Shown here: positions 49,101-53,229 of the stretch, piece after piece
Position numbering within the stretch: position 1 is the first letter of the stretch
How the letters are laid out: each line of letters starts with the position of its first letter
NCBI RefSeq assembly: GCF_016920785.2
Contig: NW_024609839.1
Location: 24,491,085-24,555,084 of the forward strand
Direction of reading: 5' to 3'
DNA from: Ixodes scapularis
Taxonomy: Eukaryota; Arthropoda; Arachnida; Ixodida; Ixodidae
DNA: 64,000 nt
Notes under the pieces: model-generated
Database searches by the model: none
What the model was told of the DNA's origin: nothing
Seen by the model: the letters and a program-made list of their open reading frames with translations, nothing else
Made by a program: the position numbers and the translations under genes

Positions 49101-50222
49101 ACGAGTATTCATATTGCGACGCTACTGTCAAACAGGCGATATTCCAGGAATTTAGTAATTGAATTGTACTGCATCAAAGATTTTCTCTCAAAGTTCTACC
49201 ACCAAAAAGCCGTTCATCCGAGAACACCACTGAAGCTAGTTTTATTTTAGCCGCTGACGAATTAGAAATCATAGATAACTTGGGAACGCCTGTGTTTTAT
49301 TTCTAAGACGAGGTTAACTTTTCTCGAAAAGCTACGCGTAAATTTCATAAAGAACCACGCGCAACCTTTGTTCTGGACTGGCCCCTTGAAGATCCATAGT
49401 GTTTTGTTAATGGCTGTGCTCATGCATCTCATGAAAAAAAAAATCAGCGAAGTCAAAAGCAAAATCAAACTTTTCACGTGTTCGCGTGCCTTCACTCGTG
49501 TGCTGGTTTGTAACCGCGTGGCTTGTTCAAATGTACTGGCAGTATAAAACGATTCGCCTAAGCGTTATATTTATTATCCGTCAATAATATTCATTTACAA
49601 CTACTCCTCTCGTGTTTTTGATGCTTTAATCGATTTTCAAATTTACGGAATGAAAGGGAACGTTTCAAGCTTGACTAACGGTGGAACGCGGTAAATGACG
49701 AAAGAATATTGACTACAACCATATTGCGTCGACTATGCCCAGCCCAATCATTCCACTATTATAATTCCTGTTGAATTCCACATTTTGAGTACTCAAGCAG
49801 AGTTGAATATTCTAATATAAAAAGCAAACTATATTTTTGAACATATCAACCATGTAAACGGACATTGAAGTTATAATACTCCTATGCTGCCATCGACATC
49901 TCCATTGTGACGTTAATAACTTCTGAAGAAGGGAAACAGGTGGAAGAAAGGATATACACAAATCTGCGGTAGTTCACCAGTCAGCCAGCTGTGTTTGGAG
50001 ATTTGTGTTTGTCCTTTGCCCCACTTGTTCGCCTTCTCCAGGGATTATTACCGTCATTCTTGTTCCGCTCCCTTGCACCTTCGCATTATCAAATCCATTG
50101 TTTTTTGTTTTGTTTTTTGCAGGGTTAACACCGCAATTCAAAACGACAAAGCATTTTCAAAGGCATTTAAATGCGCTGCAGGTACTCCGATGAACATATC
50201 GAATAAATGTGTGTTCTGGTGA
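814..50222 (+). CDS. Neprilysin-like zinc metallopeptidase (M13 family), 12 C-terminal exons, 5' part outside window
   Basis: Twelve exons (814-1048, 1899-1997, 2090-2167, 3676-3788, 5343-5401, 25507-25558, 32961-33028, 33591-33721, 37068-37133, 39462-39563, 40524-40600, 50123-50222) join with matching phases into one frame of 392 residues plus stop. In order they show an M13 N-domain stretch (NYLGWKF ... GRMYVNNFF), KMIGYPGW, AEVNGEYIPQTNAI, the zinc motif GHELIHALD, TLGENIADNGG, NPHTISKYR and the terminal CVFW. Known for the family: HExxH and the Glu of ENIAD bind or activate zinc, the Asp of ENIAD supports it, the later His and Arg bind substrate; such enzymes are type II membrane or secreted ectopeptidases that cleave small peptides. 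All these residues are present, so activity is plausible. The canonical V-N-A-Y strand reads V-N-G-Y. The membrane anchor and roughly the first 350 residues (judged from the usual ~750 aa) lie upstream of the window. Every intron is GT-AG. A processed pseudogene is excluded by the introns; an old paralogue with reduced activity cannot be excluded. Confidence 0.9.
1899..1997 (+). CDS. M13 peptidase exon
   Basis: 33 codons between a TTTTCTAG acceptor and a GTGTAG donor (a weak donor, but in phase). It encodes TLALDEALKRM and KTWLDTTTKAAALSK, matching the M13 pattern in which a W-(M/L)-D-x-x-T-(K/R)-x-x-A segment precedes the IGYP strand. Confidence 0.87.
2090..2167 (+). CDS. M13 peptidase exon (IGYP strand)
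   Basis: 26 codons after a long polypyrimidine tract and CAG. It encodes VGTMLKMIGYPGWIMEP; 'IGYPD/GW' is a strong M13 signature. The GTGAGG donor at 2168 is chosen because reading on meets a TAG at about 2213 and because the next exon continues in phase 0. Confidence 0.85.
2168..3675 (+). other. Intron 3 of the M13 gene
   Basis: No coding signal recognised. Bases 2575-2830 are more GC-rich and carry two CCCCGCCC boxes (near 2596 and 2620), and GTCACGTGAC lies near 2875; open frames here look random. Confidence 0.6.
3676..3788 (+). CDS. M13 peptidase exon
   Basis: Starts after a CTAAG acceptor and ends at a GTAAGT donor in phase 2. It encodes IPVFKAKELYVTMMAY and NLEKISNPVNKNK; the latter matches the family pattern L-x-K-(I/L)-x-x-P-V-(D/N). 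Only 37 codons, so exon identity rests on phase and order as well as on similarity. Confidence 0.82.
4325..5040 (-). pseudogene. Relic of a CR1/Jockey-like LINE, RT C-terminal part
   Basis: Translating the minus strand with several frame changes gives RYKYFGVTISNDTRW (the 'YLGv.i..' block that follows LINE RT), then LEMVHRALRFIYE (the 'l...QrkaaRfi' block) and finally NYSFFPRNMYNWITLAPDI, the usual LINE C-terminal 'F.PR.i..WN.L.'. Stops and frameshifts throughout show a dead, 5'-truncated copy inside intron 4 of the peptidase gene, in the opposite orientation. Confidence 0.7.
5343..5401 (+). CDS. M13 peptidase exon (substrate strand)
   Basis: The first base completes the Glu codon left by the previous exon. 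The exon encodes WHRDPAEVNGEYIPQTNAI and ends in phase 1 at GTGAGC. The family's N-A-(Y/F)-Y strand, which binds the substrate backbone, reads N-G-E-Y here. Confidence 0.88.
5972..6150. mobile_element. Foldback MITE, 179 bp
   Basis: The two halves are imperfect inverted repeats of about 65 bp sharing GATAAGAAAGCCTAA and GCGTCA-TAAAGAAG. It has no coding capacity. It lies in intron 5; superfamily unassigned. Confidence 0.65.
6710..7270 (-). pseudogene. Relic of a LINE 3' end (RT C-terminal part and 3' tail)
   Basis: The minus strand 7266-7078 encodes PISVKLLLYQASFHSYLGYC and HLVWGATT, the typical 'k..ly.alf.s.l.Y...vWG' block downstream of LINE RT. Reading on there are stops, then a 3' tail ending in an A-rich run (T-rich on + at 6712-6727), as expected for the 3' end of a retrotransposed copy. 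Degenerate and truncated. Confidence 0.6.
8003..8130. repeat. Three diverged ~42-bp tandem units
   Basis: The phrase (C/G)CCTTTGTATYCATCGG recurs near 8007 and 8049, and a diverged copy (TCGTATTTGTTTCCGTCGG) near 8088. No coding or RNA-gene signature. Confidence 0.45.
9150..10045 (+). pseudogene. Ty3/gypsy-type retrotransposon relic: gag, zinc knuckle, protease start
   Basis: On the + strand in shifting frames: PEEFDIYKSEDWQ and FDRFRALSGLQE (gag 'P..Fd......W..w...Fe.fr..sgl'), then 9570-9785 MGVRDRKLFEPMQLE ... TLEQATIIARQSE (gag C-terminal 'gi.d..l...L......tl..a...a...E'), then CNKCKKTGRFGNVC, a CCHC-like knuckle with the His replaced, then IDTKGDITAI, a decayed protease D-T-G. Many stops; not functional. 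It lies in intron 5. Confidence 0.7.
10154..10219. repeat. Left arm of inverted repeat bounding the 7-kb LINE block
   Basis: Begins TGTGAGGGTAAAAGCGC and runs to GTTTATTCT. It is the reverse complement, with few mismatches, of 17080-17162, which carries an extra ~15 bp. Either terminal inverted repeats of a 7.0-kb composite element or two inverted copies of a short repeat. Confidence 0.6.
10372..13980 (-). pseudogene. LINE ORF2: endonuclease-reverse transcriptase-RNase H, one in-frame TAG
   Basis: 1202 codons in one frame, broken only by a TAG at 12733-12735 (codon 416). Endonuclease (about residues 1-230): LQWNARGL, LTEAGLPG, CGDFNAHN and ASDHFPMHI, the catalytic Asn, Glu, Asp-x-Asn and Asp-His of APE-type enzymes. 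Reverse transcriptase (from about residue 455): YRPISLKSCISKLFERM, FLDVERAYDSV, LPQGSVLSPVLF and IYADDVCLW with the YADD catalytic pair. RNase H (from about residue 930): IYTDGS, ELVAIDKAL, LTDSRCAL and GHAGIEGNEQADRLA, all four acidic residues present. A CSQCDEEDTVHHILRVC finger sits at the C-terminus. The stop looks like a recent CAG-to-TAG transition; everything else is intact, so the copy is young. Antisense to the host gene. Confidence 0.9.
14014..15178 (-). pseudogene. LINE ORF1 (gag-like) with zinc knuckles, one frameshift and one stop
   Basis: The frame opens before 15178 (RTVLFAPTVPAMNRRKIN ...), shifts by one base at an A6 run (T6 on +, about 15026-15031), and continues from 15009 through CRQCFRIGHAVATC, CPKCAQVHGEENC and CVNCQQAHEATSSEC, the cysteine-histidine knuckles usual in ORF1 of Jockey/I-type LINEs. 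A TAA at 14539-14541 interrupts the frame, which then reads on in the same frame to 14014. ORF1 proteins bind the element RNA. Both lesions are single-base events. Confidence 0.75.
15257..15840. repeat. Minisatellite of GAGGGTTAC / CCCTCRYGAGGG palindromic units
   Basis: Begins with GTCGGC-type GC-rich repeats (15257-15308), then a 9-mer GAGGGTTAC and its complement arranged around the near-palindrome CCCTCACGAGGG and its complement CCCTCGTGAGGG, in both orientations. Open reading frames here (Val-Thr-Leu repeats) are by-products of the repeat. Confidence 0.9.
15850..16235. repeat. Array of GTCACGTGAC and TGACGTCA palindromes with a 66-bp tandem unit
   Basis: Eight exact GTCACGTGAC palindromes plus near-copies flank a central zone with seven exact TGACGTCA palindromes. 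The central zone is a ~66-bp unit starting at 15935, repeated at 16001 and partly at 16064. CACGTG is an E-box core and TGACGTCA is the CRE consensus in animals; whether anything binds here is unknown. Confidence 0.9.
16310..16534 (-). pseudogene. LINE ORF1 N-terminal segment, separated by satellite block
   Basis: Encodes about 74 residues ending EDGDFTTVSRKTK. A 'd.gF.tV..kk' motif after an acidic Ser-rich stretch is characteristic of ORF1 N-termini in arthropod LINEs. Same strand and right order relative to 15178-14014, but separated by about 1.0 kb of palindromic minisatellite. Assignment by context and motif only. Confidence 0.5.
17080..17162. repeat. Right arm of inverted repeat bounding the 7-kb LINE block
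   Basis: Runs AGAATAAACTTCAGTTGCAA ... GCGCTTTTACCCTCACA, mirroring 10154-10219. About 15 bp (around 17120-17135) are present only in this arm. Confidence 0.6.
17390..17695 (+). pseudogene. Ty3/gypsy reverse transcriptase relic
   Basis: The + strand reads PRIIPIPLIIKIQQDLYSM, then VIEGVDEPTEWCSVMVVFPK and, after stops and a frame change, AKFVSKLDANSGF. These match the N-terminal blocks of gypsy RT ('rriP.pl...v...L..m...gvi..v..pt.W.s..v.v.K' and 'a..fs.lDa.sGfwQ'). It lies on the same strand as the gag-protease relic at 9150-10045, so the two may be halves of one copy split by the 10.15-17.16 kb block. Confidence 0.65.
17935..18109. repeat. CTCAC-rich minisatellite
   Basis: Irregular tandem CACTCACCCTCA units. 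It ends in ...CGCACTCATGG at the edge of the following palindromic element. Confidence 0.8.
18110..18410. mobile_element. MITE-like element built of ACTATCGATAGT palindromes (copy 1)
   Basis: Ends TAGTGATGCGAAACTA (left) and, inverted, TAGTGGTACAAAACTA (right), 13 of 16 identical. The interior is almost wholly ACTATCGATAGT / TCGATAGTCGA palindromes in tandem. No coding capacity. Confidence 0.65.
18589..18912. mobile_element. MITE-like element built of ACTATCGATAGT palindromes (copy 2)
   Basis: Left end TAGTGTCGTAAACTATCGAT; right end, inverted, TAGTAGTGCAAAACTATCGA. Same palindromic interior as copy 1, from which it is separated by a 178-bp unique spacer. The outermost ends of the pair also match each other (18 of 22), so the whole 18110-18912 could instead be a single element. 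CTCAC minisatellite lies outside both ends, with TCATGG repeated on each side. Confidence 0.65.
18920..19285. repeat. CCCTCACGCACTCATGG minisatellite
   Basis: Tandem, variable units of CCCTCACGCACTCATGGCCC type. All three + frames stay open with Ser/His/Pro/Leu repeats because of the repeat, not because of coding. Confidence 0.85.
19755..19985. repeat. CCCTCACGCACTCATGG minisatellite, second block
   Basis: Same family as 18920-19285, restarting after about 470 bp of unique sequence. Confidence 0.8.
19990..21184 (+). other. Intron 5 sequence without recognised features
   Basis: A/T-rich, with a short TATA run near 20155 and T- and TG-rich stretches at 20548-20610. No coding or TE signature recognised. 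Confidence 0.5.
21185..21344. mobile_element. 160-bp TIR element flanked by TA
   Basis: The left end TACCCCTGCCACACGG and the inverted right end TACCCCGGCCACATGG are followed on both sides by AAAAGT(T)AAT...ATTTYGAT. Flanking TA on both sides suits a Tc1/mariner-type MITE. Confidence 0.7.
21812..21897. repeat. CTCAC minisatellite
   Basis: CCCTCACGCACTCACGG-type units abutting the left end of the GTAATC palindrome element. Confidence 0.75.
21898..23056. mobile_element. 1.16-kb element with GTAATCGATTAC subterminal palindromes
   Basis: Both ends (about 21898-22040 and 22900-23056) are arrays of GTAAT/ATTAC units including the exact 12-bp palindrome GTAATCGATTAC, arranged in inverted orientation; terminal CTTGYAC is shared. 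The centre has no recognisable coding sequence. The layout resembles non-autonomous DNA transposons with palindromic subterminal repeats; superfamily uncertain. Confidence 0.6.
23058..23170. repeat. CTCACC / GGTGAG minisatellite
   Basis: CTCACTCACCCTCAC followed by its complement GAGGGTGAGTGAGGG, forming a hairpin, abutting the right end of the GTAATC element. Minisatellite of one family therefore lies on both sides of that element. Confidence 0.7.
23236..24966. mobile_element. 1.73-kb TIR element, termini CCCTTAGC
   Basis: Left end CCCTTAGCGAAAA and inverted right end CCCTTAGCAAAAA. Subterminal regions on both sides are rich in TTGAAATAY/AAATAC units. No transposase is recognisable, so it is non-autonomous. 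It carries a nested MITE at 24071-24297. Confidence 0.6.
24071..24297. mobile_element. 227-bp TA-flanked MITE nested in the 1.73-kb element
   Basis: CTGTAAA...TTTATTTTTCG at the left and the inverted CTGTAAACGACTTTATTTTCG at the right, with TA on both sides, as for Tc1/mariner-type MITEs. Confidence 0.6.
24967..25506 (+). other. Intron 5 end, possible LTR-like fragment
   Basis: 25022-25070 (GAACGGTCTAATTCTTGTCC then GACGTCGAACACAGCAAGAG) resembles 8995-9035 just upstream of the gypsy gag relic, suggesting related LTR or leader sequence. No coding sequence. Confidence 0.3.
25507..25558 (+). CDS. M13 peptidase micro-exon (FPAGIL-like strand)
   Basis: A 52-nt exon between a strong TTTTTCTACAG acceptor and a perfect GTAAGT donor. 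Read in the phase required by its neighbours it gives VFAGLLQKPLYTYNLP, equivalent to the family's (V/I)-F-P-A-G-(I/L)-L-Q-x-P-x-(F/Y) segment that precedes the zinc site. Both its entry phase (1) and exit phase (2) match the flanking exons, which is the main argument for it. Confidence 0.82.
26985..27086. repeat. Hairpin repeat, CACAAGGACGAGGAA arms
   Basis: The arms (GCCAAAAAAACACAAGGACG ... and inverted CGTCCTTGTGTG...TTTTTGGCGC) pair around AGAGCGCTCT; a (GT)n expansion sits in the right arm. Confidence 0.8.
27556..27755. repeat. 200-bp foldback repeat
   Basis: Inverted arms of about 75 bp, matching through CCCGTTGAGTGC.CTGCTTACC and its complement. No coding signal in either strand. Confidence 0.75.
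27847..30631 (+). other. Intron 6 sequence, GC-rich segment 28860-29610
   Basis: No coding sequence recognised. 28860-29610 is markedly more GC-rich and has an AATAAA at 29430 shortly before a TGG-CCAC-rich end, which could be an LTR, but no paired copy was found. A T17 run lies near 28406. Confidence 0.35.
30632..32616. mobile_element. 1.98-kb TIR element, termini CCCTACYGAAAAAAAACATTT
   Basis: Left and inverted right termini match at 21 of 22 bases. Both subterminal zones (30690-30910 and 32395-32590) are arrays of AAACGGGT / ACCCGTTT units forming short palindromes such as ACGGGTACCCGT. The interior has a GC repeat at 31428-31449 and no transposase, so it is non-autonomous. It lies wholly inside intron 6 of the M13 gene. 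Confidence 0.8.
32961..33028 (+). CDS. M13 peptidase exon with HELIH zinc motif
   Basis: Acceptor GATTTCAG, donor GTGAGT. It encodes AVAMGTVGWFTGHELIHALD. HELIH supplies the two zinc-binding His and the catalytic Glu of the HExxH motif; the following D-T-Q-G corresponds to the D-D-x-G of other M13 enzymes. Confidence 0.95.
33591..33721 (+). CDS. M13 peptidase exon
   Basis: Starts after GGCAG with two bases that complete a Gly codon and ends in phase 0 at GTGCGT. It encodes MFDSTGAFKDWRTPDVRAAY and CFQTQYSRI, matching the segment after HExxH (D-x-x-G-x-x-x-D-W-W ... F ... C-x-x-x-Q-Y). The start at 33591 keeps phase with the HELIH exon. Confidence 0.93.
33722..36300 (+). other. Intron 8 sequence with G23 run and CpG-rich stretch
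   Basis: No coding sequence recognised. A run of 23 G occupies 34324-34346. 34900-35880 is CpG-rich, with GCGCATGCGC near 35613; it could be an old LTR or a promoter, neither of which can be supported further. Confidence 0.4.
36301..36429. mobile_element. 129-bp MITE with central GCGCATGCGC palindrome
   Basis: Ends ATAGACCGACACG and inverted ATAGACCAACACG. The centre, GTCGACGGCACTGCGC then ATGCGCAGTGCTGTCGAC (36347-36380), is a palindrome with one mismatch per arm. Confidence 0.65.
37068..37133 (+). CDS. M13 peptidase exon with GENIADNGG motif
   Basis: 22 codons between TGCCTAG and GTACGT. It encodes TLGENIADNGGLRMASK. The Glu of ENIAD is the third zinc ligand of M13 peptidases and the Asp stabilises the site; both are present. 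Confidence 0.95.
37134..39461 (+). other. Intron 9
   Basis: No coding sequence recognised. A single transposon-like end, CCCTACTGGAAAAAAAAAAC, lies near 38968 and resembles the termini of the element at 30632-32616, but no partner end was found. Confidence 0.5.
39462..39563 (+). CDS. M13 peptidase exon
   Basis: 34 codons between TTTGCAG and GTAAGT. It encodes VKLPGFEKYSAREMFYIASA, matching the L-P-G-(L/F) ... (Q/E)-(L/M)-F-(F/Y)-(I/L) stretch that follows ENIADNGG in the family. Phase 0 on both sides. Confidence 0.9.
40524..40600 (+). CDS. M13 peptidase exon with active-site His
   Basis: 77 nt after a TTCAAG acceptor, ending in phase 2 at GTAAGC. It encodes QCNKMLVPAMKYY and NPHTISKYR. The His aligns with the transition-state His of the D-x-H-S/T-P segment and the final Arg with the conserved substrate Arg. 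The Trp of the usual F-A-Q-x-W-C is missing (A-N-A-Q-C). Confidence 0.88.
40601..42038 (+). other. Intron 11, first part
   Basis: No coding sequence or element recognised. 41170-41470 is CG-rich with repeated GGTGCGCACC palindromes (near 41390 and 41443). Confidence 0.45.
42039..42249. mobile_element. 211-bp foldback MITE carrying TGACGTCA in both arms
   Basis: Arms of about 65 bp: AGACAACTTTGAAGCCTGTG ... and inverted AGACAGCTTTCAAGCCTGTG ... Each arm contains GTGCGTCACG and ATGACGTCAC. No target duplication found. Confidence 0.7.
42953..43126. mobile_element. TTAA-flanked hairpin MITE, copy 1 (174 bp)
   Basis: TTAA at 42949-42952 and 43127-43130. The arms run GTTCACACTCTTGCAACTGA ... and back to GAGTGTGAAC and pair over most of the element. 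TTAA flanks are typical of piggyBac-type insertion. Confidence 0.75.
43131..43303. mobile_element. TTAA-flanked hairpin MITE, copy 2 (173 bp)
   Basis: Shares the TTAA at 43127-43130 with copy 1 and ends at TTAA 43304-43307. Termini AGGGCCGTTCACACTC and inverted AGCGCCGTTCACACTC. Same family and length as copy 1. Confidence 0.75.
43315..43355. repeat. Short near-perfect hairpin
   Basis: 19-bp arms GGAGCAGACGAACTCGCAC and its complement with one mismatch, 3-nt loop AGC. Too GC-rich and isolated to call as an RNA gene. Confidence 0.75.
43424..43751. mobile_element. 328-bp TIR repeat, copy A
   Basis: Termini ATAGCCTCCTATATACTGGC and inverted ATAGCCTCCTCTATACTCCC, matching for about 35 bp. Possible flanking duplication CCACGACC / CCACAACC. 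A second copy lies at 51514-51842. Internal open frames are not conserved between the copies. Confidence 0.75.
43966..43985. repeat. G20 homopolymer
   Basis: Twenty consecutive G. Length may be uncertain in the assembly. Confidence 0.9.
44668..44719. repeat. (AT)26 microsatellite
   Basis: Uninterrupted AT dinucleotides directly abutting the LTR-like repeat that starts at 44722. A shorter TA run abuts the other end of that element. Confidence 0.95.
44722..45709 (-). mobile_element. Miniature LTR retrotransposon (988 bp, 99-bp LTRs) with gag remnant
   Basis: Two direct repeats of 99 bp each, 44722-44820 and 45611-45709, both start TGTTCCGAGCG and end CGCCCGTTRCA, so each has TG...CA ends. On the minus strand, TGGCAGCGGCAG follows the upstream LTR by 5 nt and fits a primer-binding site; AGATGGGGGCGAT precedes the downstream LTR as a possible polypurine tract. 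Between them is only a gag-like reading frame (45591-45048, frame-shifted) with PPTFDGLGSWRAF and GKAAASVAQLRGKPA, matching Ty3/gypsy gag. No protease, RT or integrase. A TRIM-like derivative or an internal deletion. Confidence 0.7.
45048..45591 (-). pseudogene. Ty3/gypsy-type gag remnant inside the mini-LTR element
   Basis: Two overlapping minus-strand frames (45591-45391 and 45401-45048) together read as gag: LTEQLYNRLVEKSLTDVVN ahead of PPTFDGLGSWRAFIVQFE and LRGKPAKSLQCVP. The frame change at 45391-45401 shows decay. Gag packages the element RNA. Confidence 0.65.
45738..46033. mobile_element. 296-bp foldback element with ~110-bp arms
   Basis: ATATAAACGAACATATGCAG opens the left arm and the right arm inverted; the centre holds CGGCGGAGCCAGGATCCTGG-type palindromes. 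The transcript of either strand would form a long hairpin. Confidence 0.75.
46034..47568 (+). other. Intron 11, middle part
   Basis: A TA run at about 46077-46102; otherwise no recognised coding or element signature. Confidence 0.5.
47569..48364. mobile_element. 796-bp PIF/Harbinger-like non-autonomous element
   Basis: Termini GGCGGGTTTCACATGCAGCG and inverted GGCGGGTTTCACACGCAGCG, flanked on both sides by TTA (47566-47568, 48365-48367). A TTA/TWA duplication is typical of PIF/Harbinger insertion. No transposase inside. Confidence 0.7.
48365..50122 (+). other. Intron 11, last part
   Basis: No recognised feature up to the terminal exon acceptor at 50122. Confidence 0.5.
50123..50222 (+). CDS. 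M13 peptidase terminal exon
   Basis: Acceptor TTTTTTGCAG; the first base completes the Arg codon of the previous exon. It encodes AFSKAFKCAAGTPMNISNKC followed by VFW and a TGA. The C-x-x-G-(S/T)-P-M-N ... C-x-x-W C-terminus is diagnostic of M13 peptidases and fixes the end of the gene. Confidence 0.95.
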
Positions 50223-50295
50223 AAACCCCGGTGTGTGTATTTCGGGAAAATGCAAGCTACTTATGTGAACAAAGTTCGCTTATATTCATAAAAAT

Positions 50296-50301
50296 AATAA
50301 A
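50296..50301 (+). terminator. Candidate polyadenylation signal AATAAA
   Basis: An AATAAA hexamer lies 74 nt past the stop codon of the peptidase gene. Distance and strand fit, but the region is A/T-rich and the hexamer is common by chance. Confidence 0.4.
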
Positions 50302-51058
50302 AGCTGCACGGCTTCAAACAATTTTGACTTCAACGCTCTCAATGATATTTCTGAAACGTTTCGTTTTCAAGTTTACCGTGTGCGAACCTTACAGAGTAAA
50401 GTTCGGTCAATGAATTTAATGCGTAGACCTTTACATGGGACGCGATGTGCCAAGGTTTTTGAACGAACCTAGGTTGCGGTGTAAATTGAAGCGACTACGT
50501 AGCCGCATGTGTACAATACTGTATTGATGATTTGTTACTCGCGTAGGTATACCTTTGCATATTATGAAAAAACCATGTTTTAGCTCCGTAATTCAGCAAT
50601 TTGCTGAAGAATTCTGCGAATGGCGCTTTTCGTTTTTTGCACAATCAAATATTGTCGTACAAGCGAGTACCCTTATAAGATTATACTCACTTATTTTGTG
50701 CGACTTTTGTCAATACATCAGAAAAAAATATTGATTCATTTGTCAGCATATTCGTACAAAGTAATCATTTCGTACGTATTTTTATACAGCCGAAGTTGTT
50801 CCACCTCAATGGGCGTTTGGTGTCTCAGCTGTAGATGACCAATTTGGATAGTTAAGTACTACTACTAGCCTGGGGTCTTTAACGTACGCGAACCACGCAT
50901 GTAAGCACGTTCCTTATGTTTTGGCAATTTTGTTTTTCTTTCGCCATGCGCGCTTCCAAATGTGACAGAAAGCACCAACGGAAAGATGATTTGAACAACT
51001 GGCTTCCCATTTCTGCTGGCACCGTGGACGCGCGACTGCCAGACGCAGACCGTCTACA

Positions 51059-51313
51059 CTAGGGTGCCTCAATGTCCTTCTGTTAAGGCTGATGCCACCC
51101 TTTGTAGTACCCGATGCCGACAGCACGCGCTCACGGGTAACGTACAAAAAAATCGAAAAAAACAAAATTTCGCCATAGCACAGTCAGCGCCAAAAACGCG
51201 TGCAGGGACACGCTCTTTCATGCGCTTCTGAACAAAAAATAAAAATAAAAGTGTGGGACAAAATTGCCAGATGTCTCCACCCCAAACAAAGCGCGCACAT
51301 GAAGGCACCCTAG
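51059..51313. mobile_element. 255-bp TIR element with 6-bp target duplication
   Basis: CTAGGGTGCCTCAATG and inverted CTAGGGTGCCTTCATG at the ends; TCTACA on both sides (51053-51058, 51314-51319). Confidence 0.65.
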
Positions 51314-51513
51314 TCTACACCATGGGATGGCAACCGAGCAAGGCAGAAGACCAAGGGCCAAGCGTCAGTCGGTATGCGAGACTCAACGAGCGAGTGCGTG
51401 GGTGTGGGGTCGTCACATGCGACCCTATAGGAGGTGTGTTCTATCTCTTTCGTTCATTAGAACCGCAAAGTTTGTATTTCGTAAGGTGTCAGTATTAAAC
51501 AGAAGGACTTAGC

Positions 51514-51842
51514 ATAGCCTCCTATGTAGAGACAAAGCCTCGCAGATCGCCCCGAGAAGCGGCCGCCTAAATGGAAAAGGTGGACAGGCACAGAACGGAT
51601 TAGAGGAGAGCCACGTGACTGGCGCCCCGCTGCGGCGAGACACCGAAACACACTTCTCCTGAGCAAATAAGTGTGTTTCGGGTCCTCGCCGCTACAAAAG
51701 CTGTGCGCTGGCGTCCAGGTTCCCCGAAAATTGACTCGTTGATGCTCTGTGCTACCACATCCTCGCGCTCCAAATCTGCAACCGGCCACTCTGAGTCTCC
51801 GTCGTCGAGCCGCCTTGCTTTGTGAGCATAGACAAGGCGGTA
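51514..51842. mobile_element. TIR repeat, copy B of the 43424 family
   Basis: Collinear with 43424-43751 over its whole length, including GCGCCCCGCTGCGGCGAG, AAGTGTGTTTCGGGTCCTCG and GATGCTCTGTGCTAC. The right terminus is degraded. Same orientation as copy A. Confidence 0.75.
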
Positions 51843-52729
51843 TCCCTCTCGAGATTGAAGTGGCTACCATATATCAGAAGAAGGATTGGCAACCAAACCA
51901 TCGGAAATTAAAGCGGAACGAAGAGCGAGAATAGCCAATGAGTGGGATACGTATAGACAAAAGCCAAACAACCCAAGATTTAAAGGAAGAAGAGAGGAGC
52001 CAGCGTACTTGCCCAGTAGCAAGAGCGAAGAAAGAAGGCCGTCAGTAAGCGCCCCGACTGTGCGACATGAGTGCGAAAAACCGAGCGAACATCCACAGCG
52101 TGATGAACCCCAAGGAAGCGAAGGTACTGAGCGAATTTTTATTTTGCGTGACTTCTGAGAGTAAGGAGCGACCAAGTAATTCTCATAGATTTAATTGAGC
52201 GCGTCTATTTCATCGCATAGGCGAATTTCGATCGTGCTGTGCGACCAGGGCGTTTACGTCGAGCGCCTTGCGGTTGCGGCATTTTATTTTCTCTACGTTG
52301 TGAGTTTCCTTTGTTGGTGCATAATCAAAGTGTAAAACACGTATTGTTAGGAGGTTATTGAATGTGTTAGTCTGCTACTTGAGTATTTGCATGTTGTCAC
52401 ACGTTGCGCGAATTCTTTGTGAAGCCATACCGGCAGAGTGCCCTCTCCTACTTTCAGCGTATCGCGTAGCTCTCGAGTTCAGATGCGTTCTGCCGTTTAT
52501 GACTAAGGACGTGTTTCTACAATTGAGTGTTGGCGATCTTAATGTATTCTATGTTTCGAGATTGCATCGTAAAACATTCTTAAGTGTCAGTAGTAATTTT
52601 AGTTTTTGTACAAAATGACAAACCTAGACGAAACATTCCCCATGACCGTATTGATAAAACAGATTGTCTTAAAAAAAAAAAAAAATCATCACCGAATTGC
52701 TTCGCAAGCGAGAGGGAGCAAGAAGCACA
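51843..52729. other. Unassigned sequence between TIR repeat and gypsy copy
   Basis: Contains a 90-codon + frame at 51886-52158, charged and Ser/Pro/Glu-rich, matching no family I recognise. Nothing else supported. Confidence 0.4.
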
Positions 52730-53229
52730 ATGCCAACTTTTCACATGATGCCAGATGTGAAGAGAAAATTAGACTTTAGTGTAATGTGTAATTAAGCTAC
52801 TTCACGTCATCGGCTGCAGTAAAAAGAGAGTTTCTTTCACGCCAAGGTGCGATTGTGCGGAGAAGCAAATATGAACTTTGTGACACTCGAGAACAGATAA
52901 GCCTGCTGTCCGGACACCTCTGTACAATGCTAATGGAACGATTGCTCTAGGACGAAGATGACCTTATGCACAACATTCAGGAGTTTGAATGGTTCAAAAA
53001 ATAACGCAAAGAACTTTCTTTATAAGGACTTGATAGAGAGAGAGACGAAGAATGAAACCGTAAACAAGTCTGGCACAAGACGACCACATGGAAATGAAAC
53101 TCGGGAAAAACAAAAAGCCAAGGACAGTTGACTGCCAGTAACGAATGGAAGAGGGGAACTCAAATGATATAAGTGCGGTAATTTTGGAGACATCTCACGA
53201 GACTTTCCGGAGGCTAGACGTCCACTTAA

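Noticed and set aside
51886..52158. 90-codon + frame, charged, Ser/Pro-rich
   Set aside because: No recognisable domain; could be a gag leader or chance.
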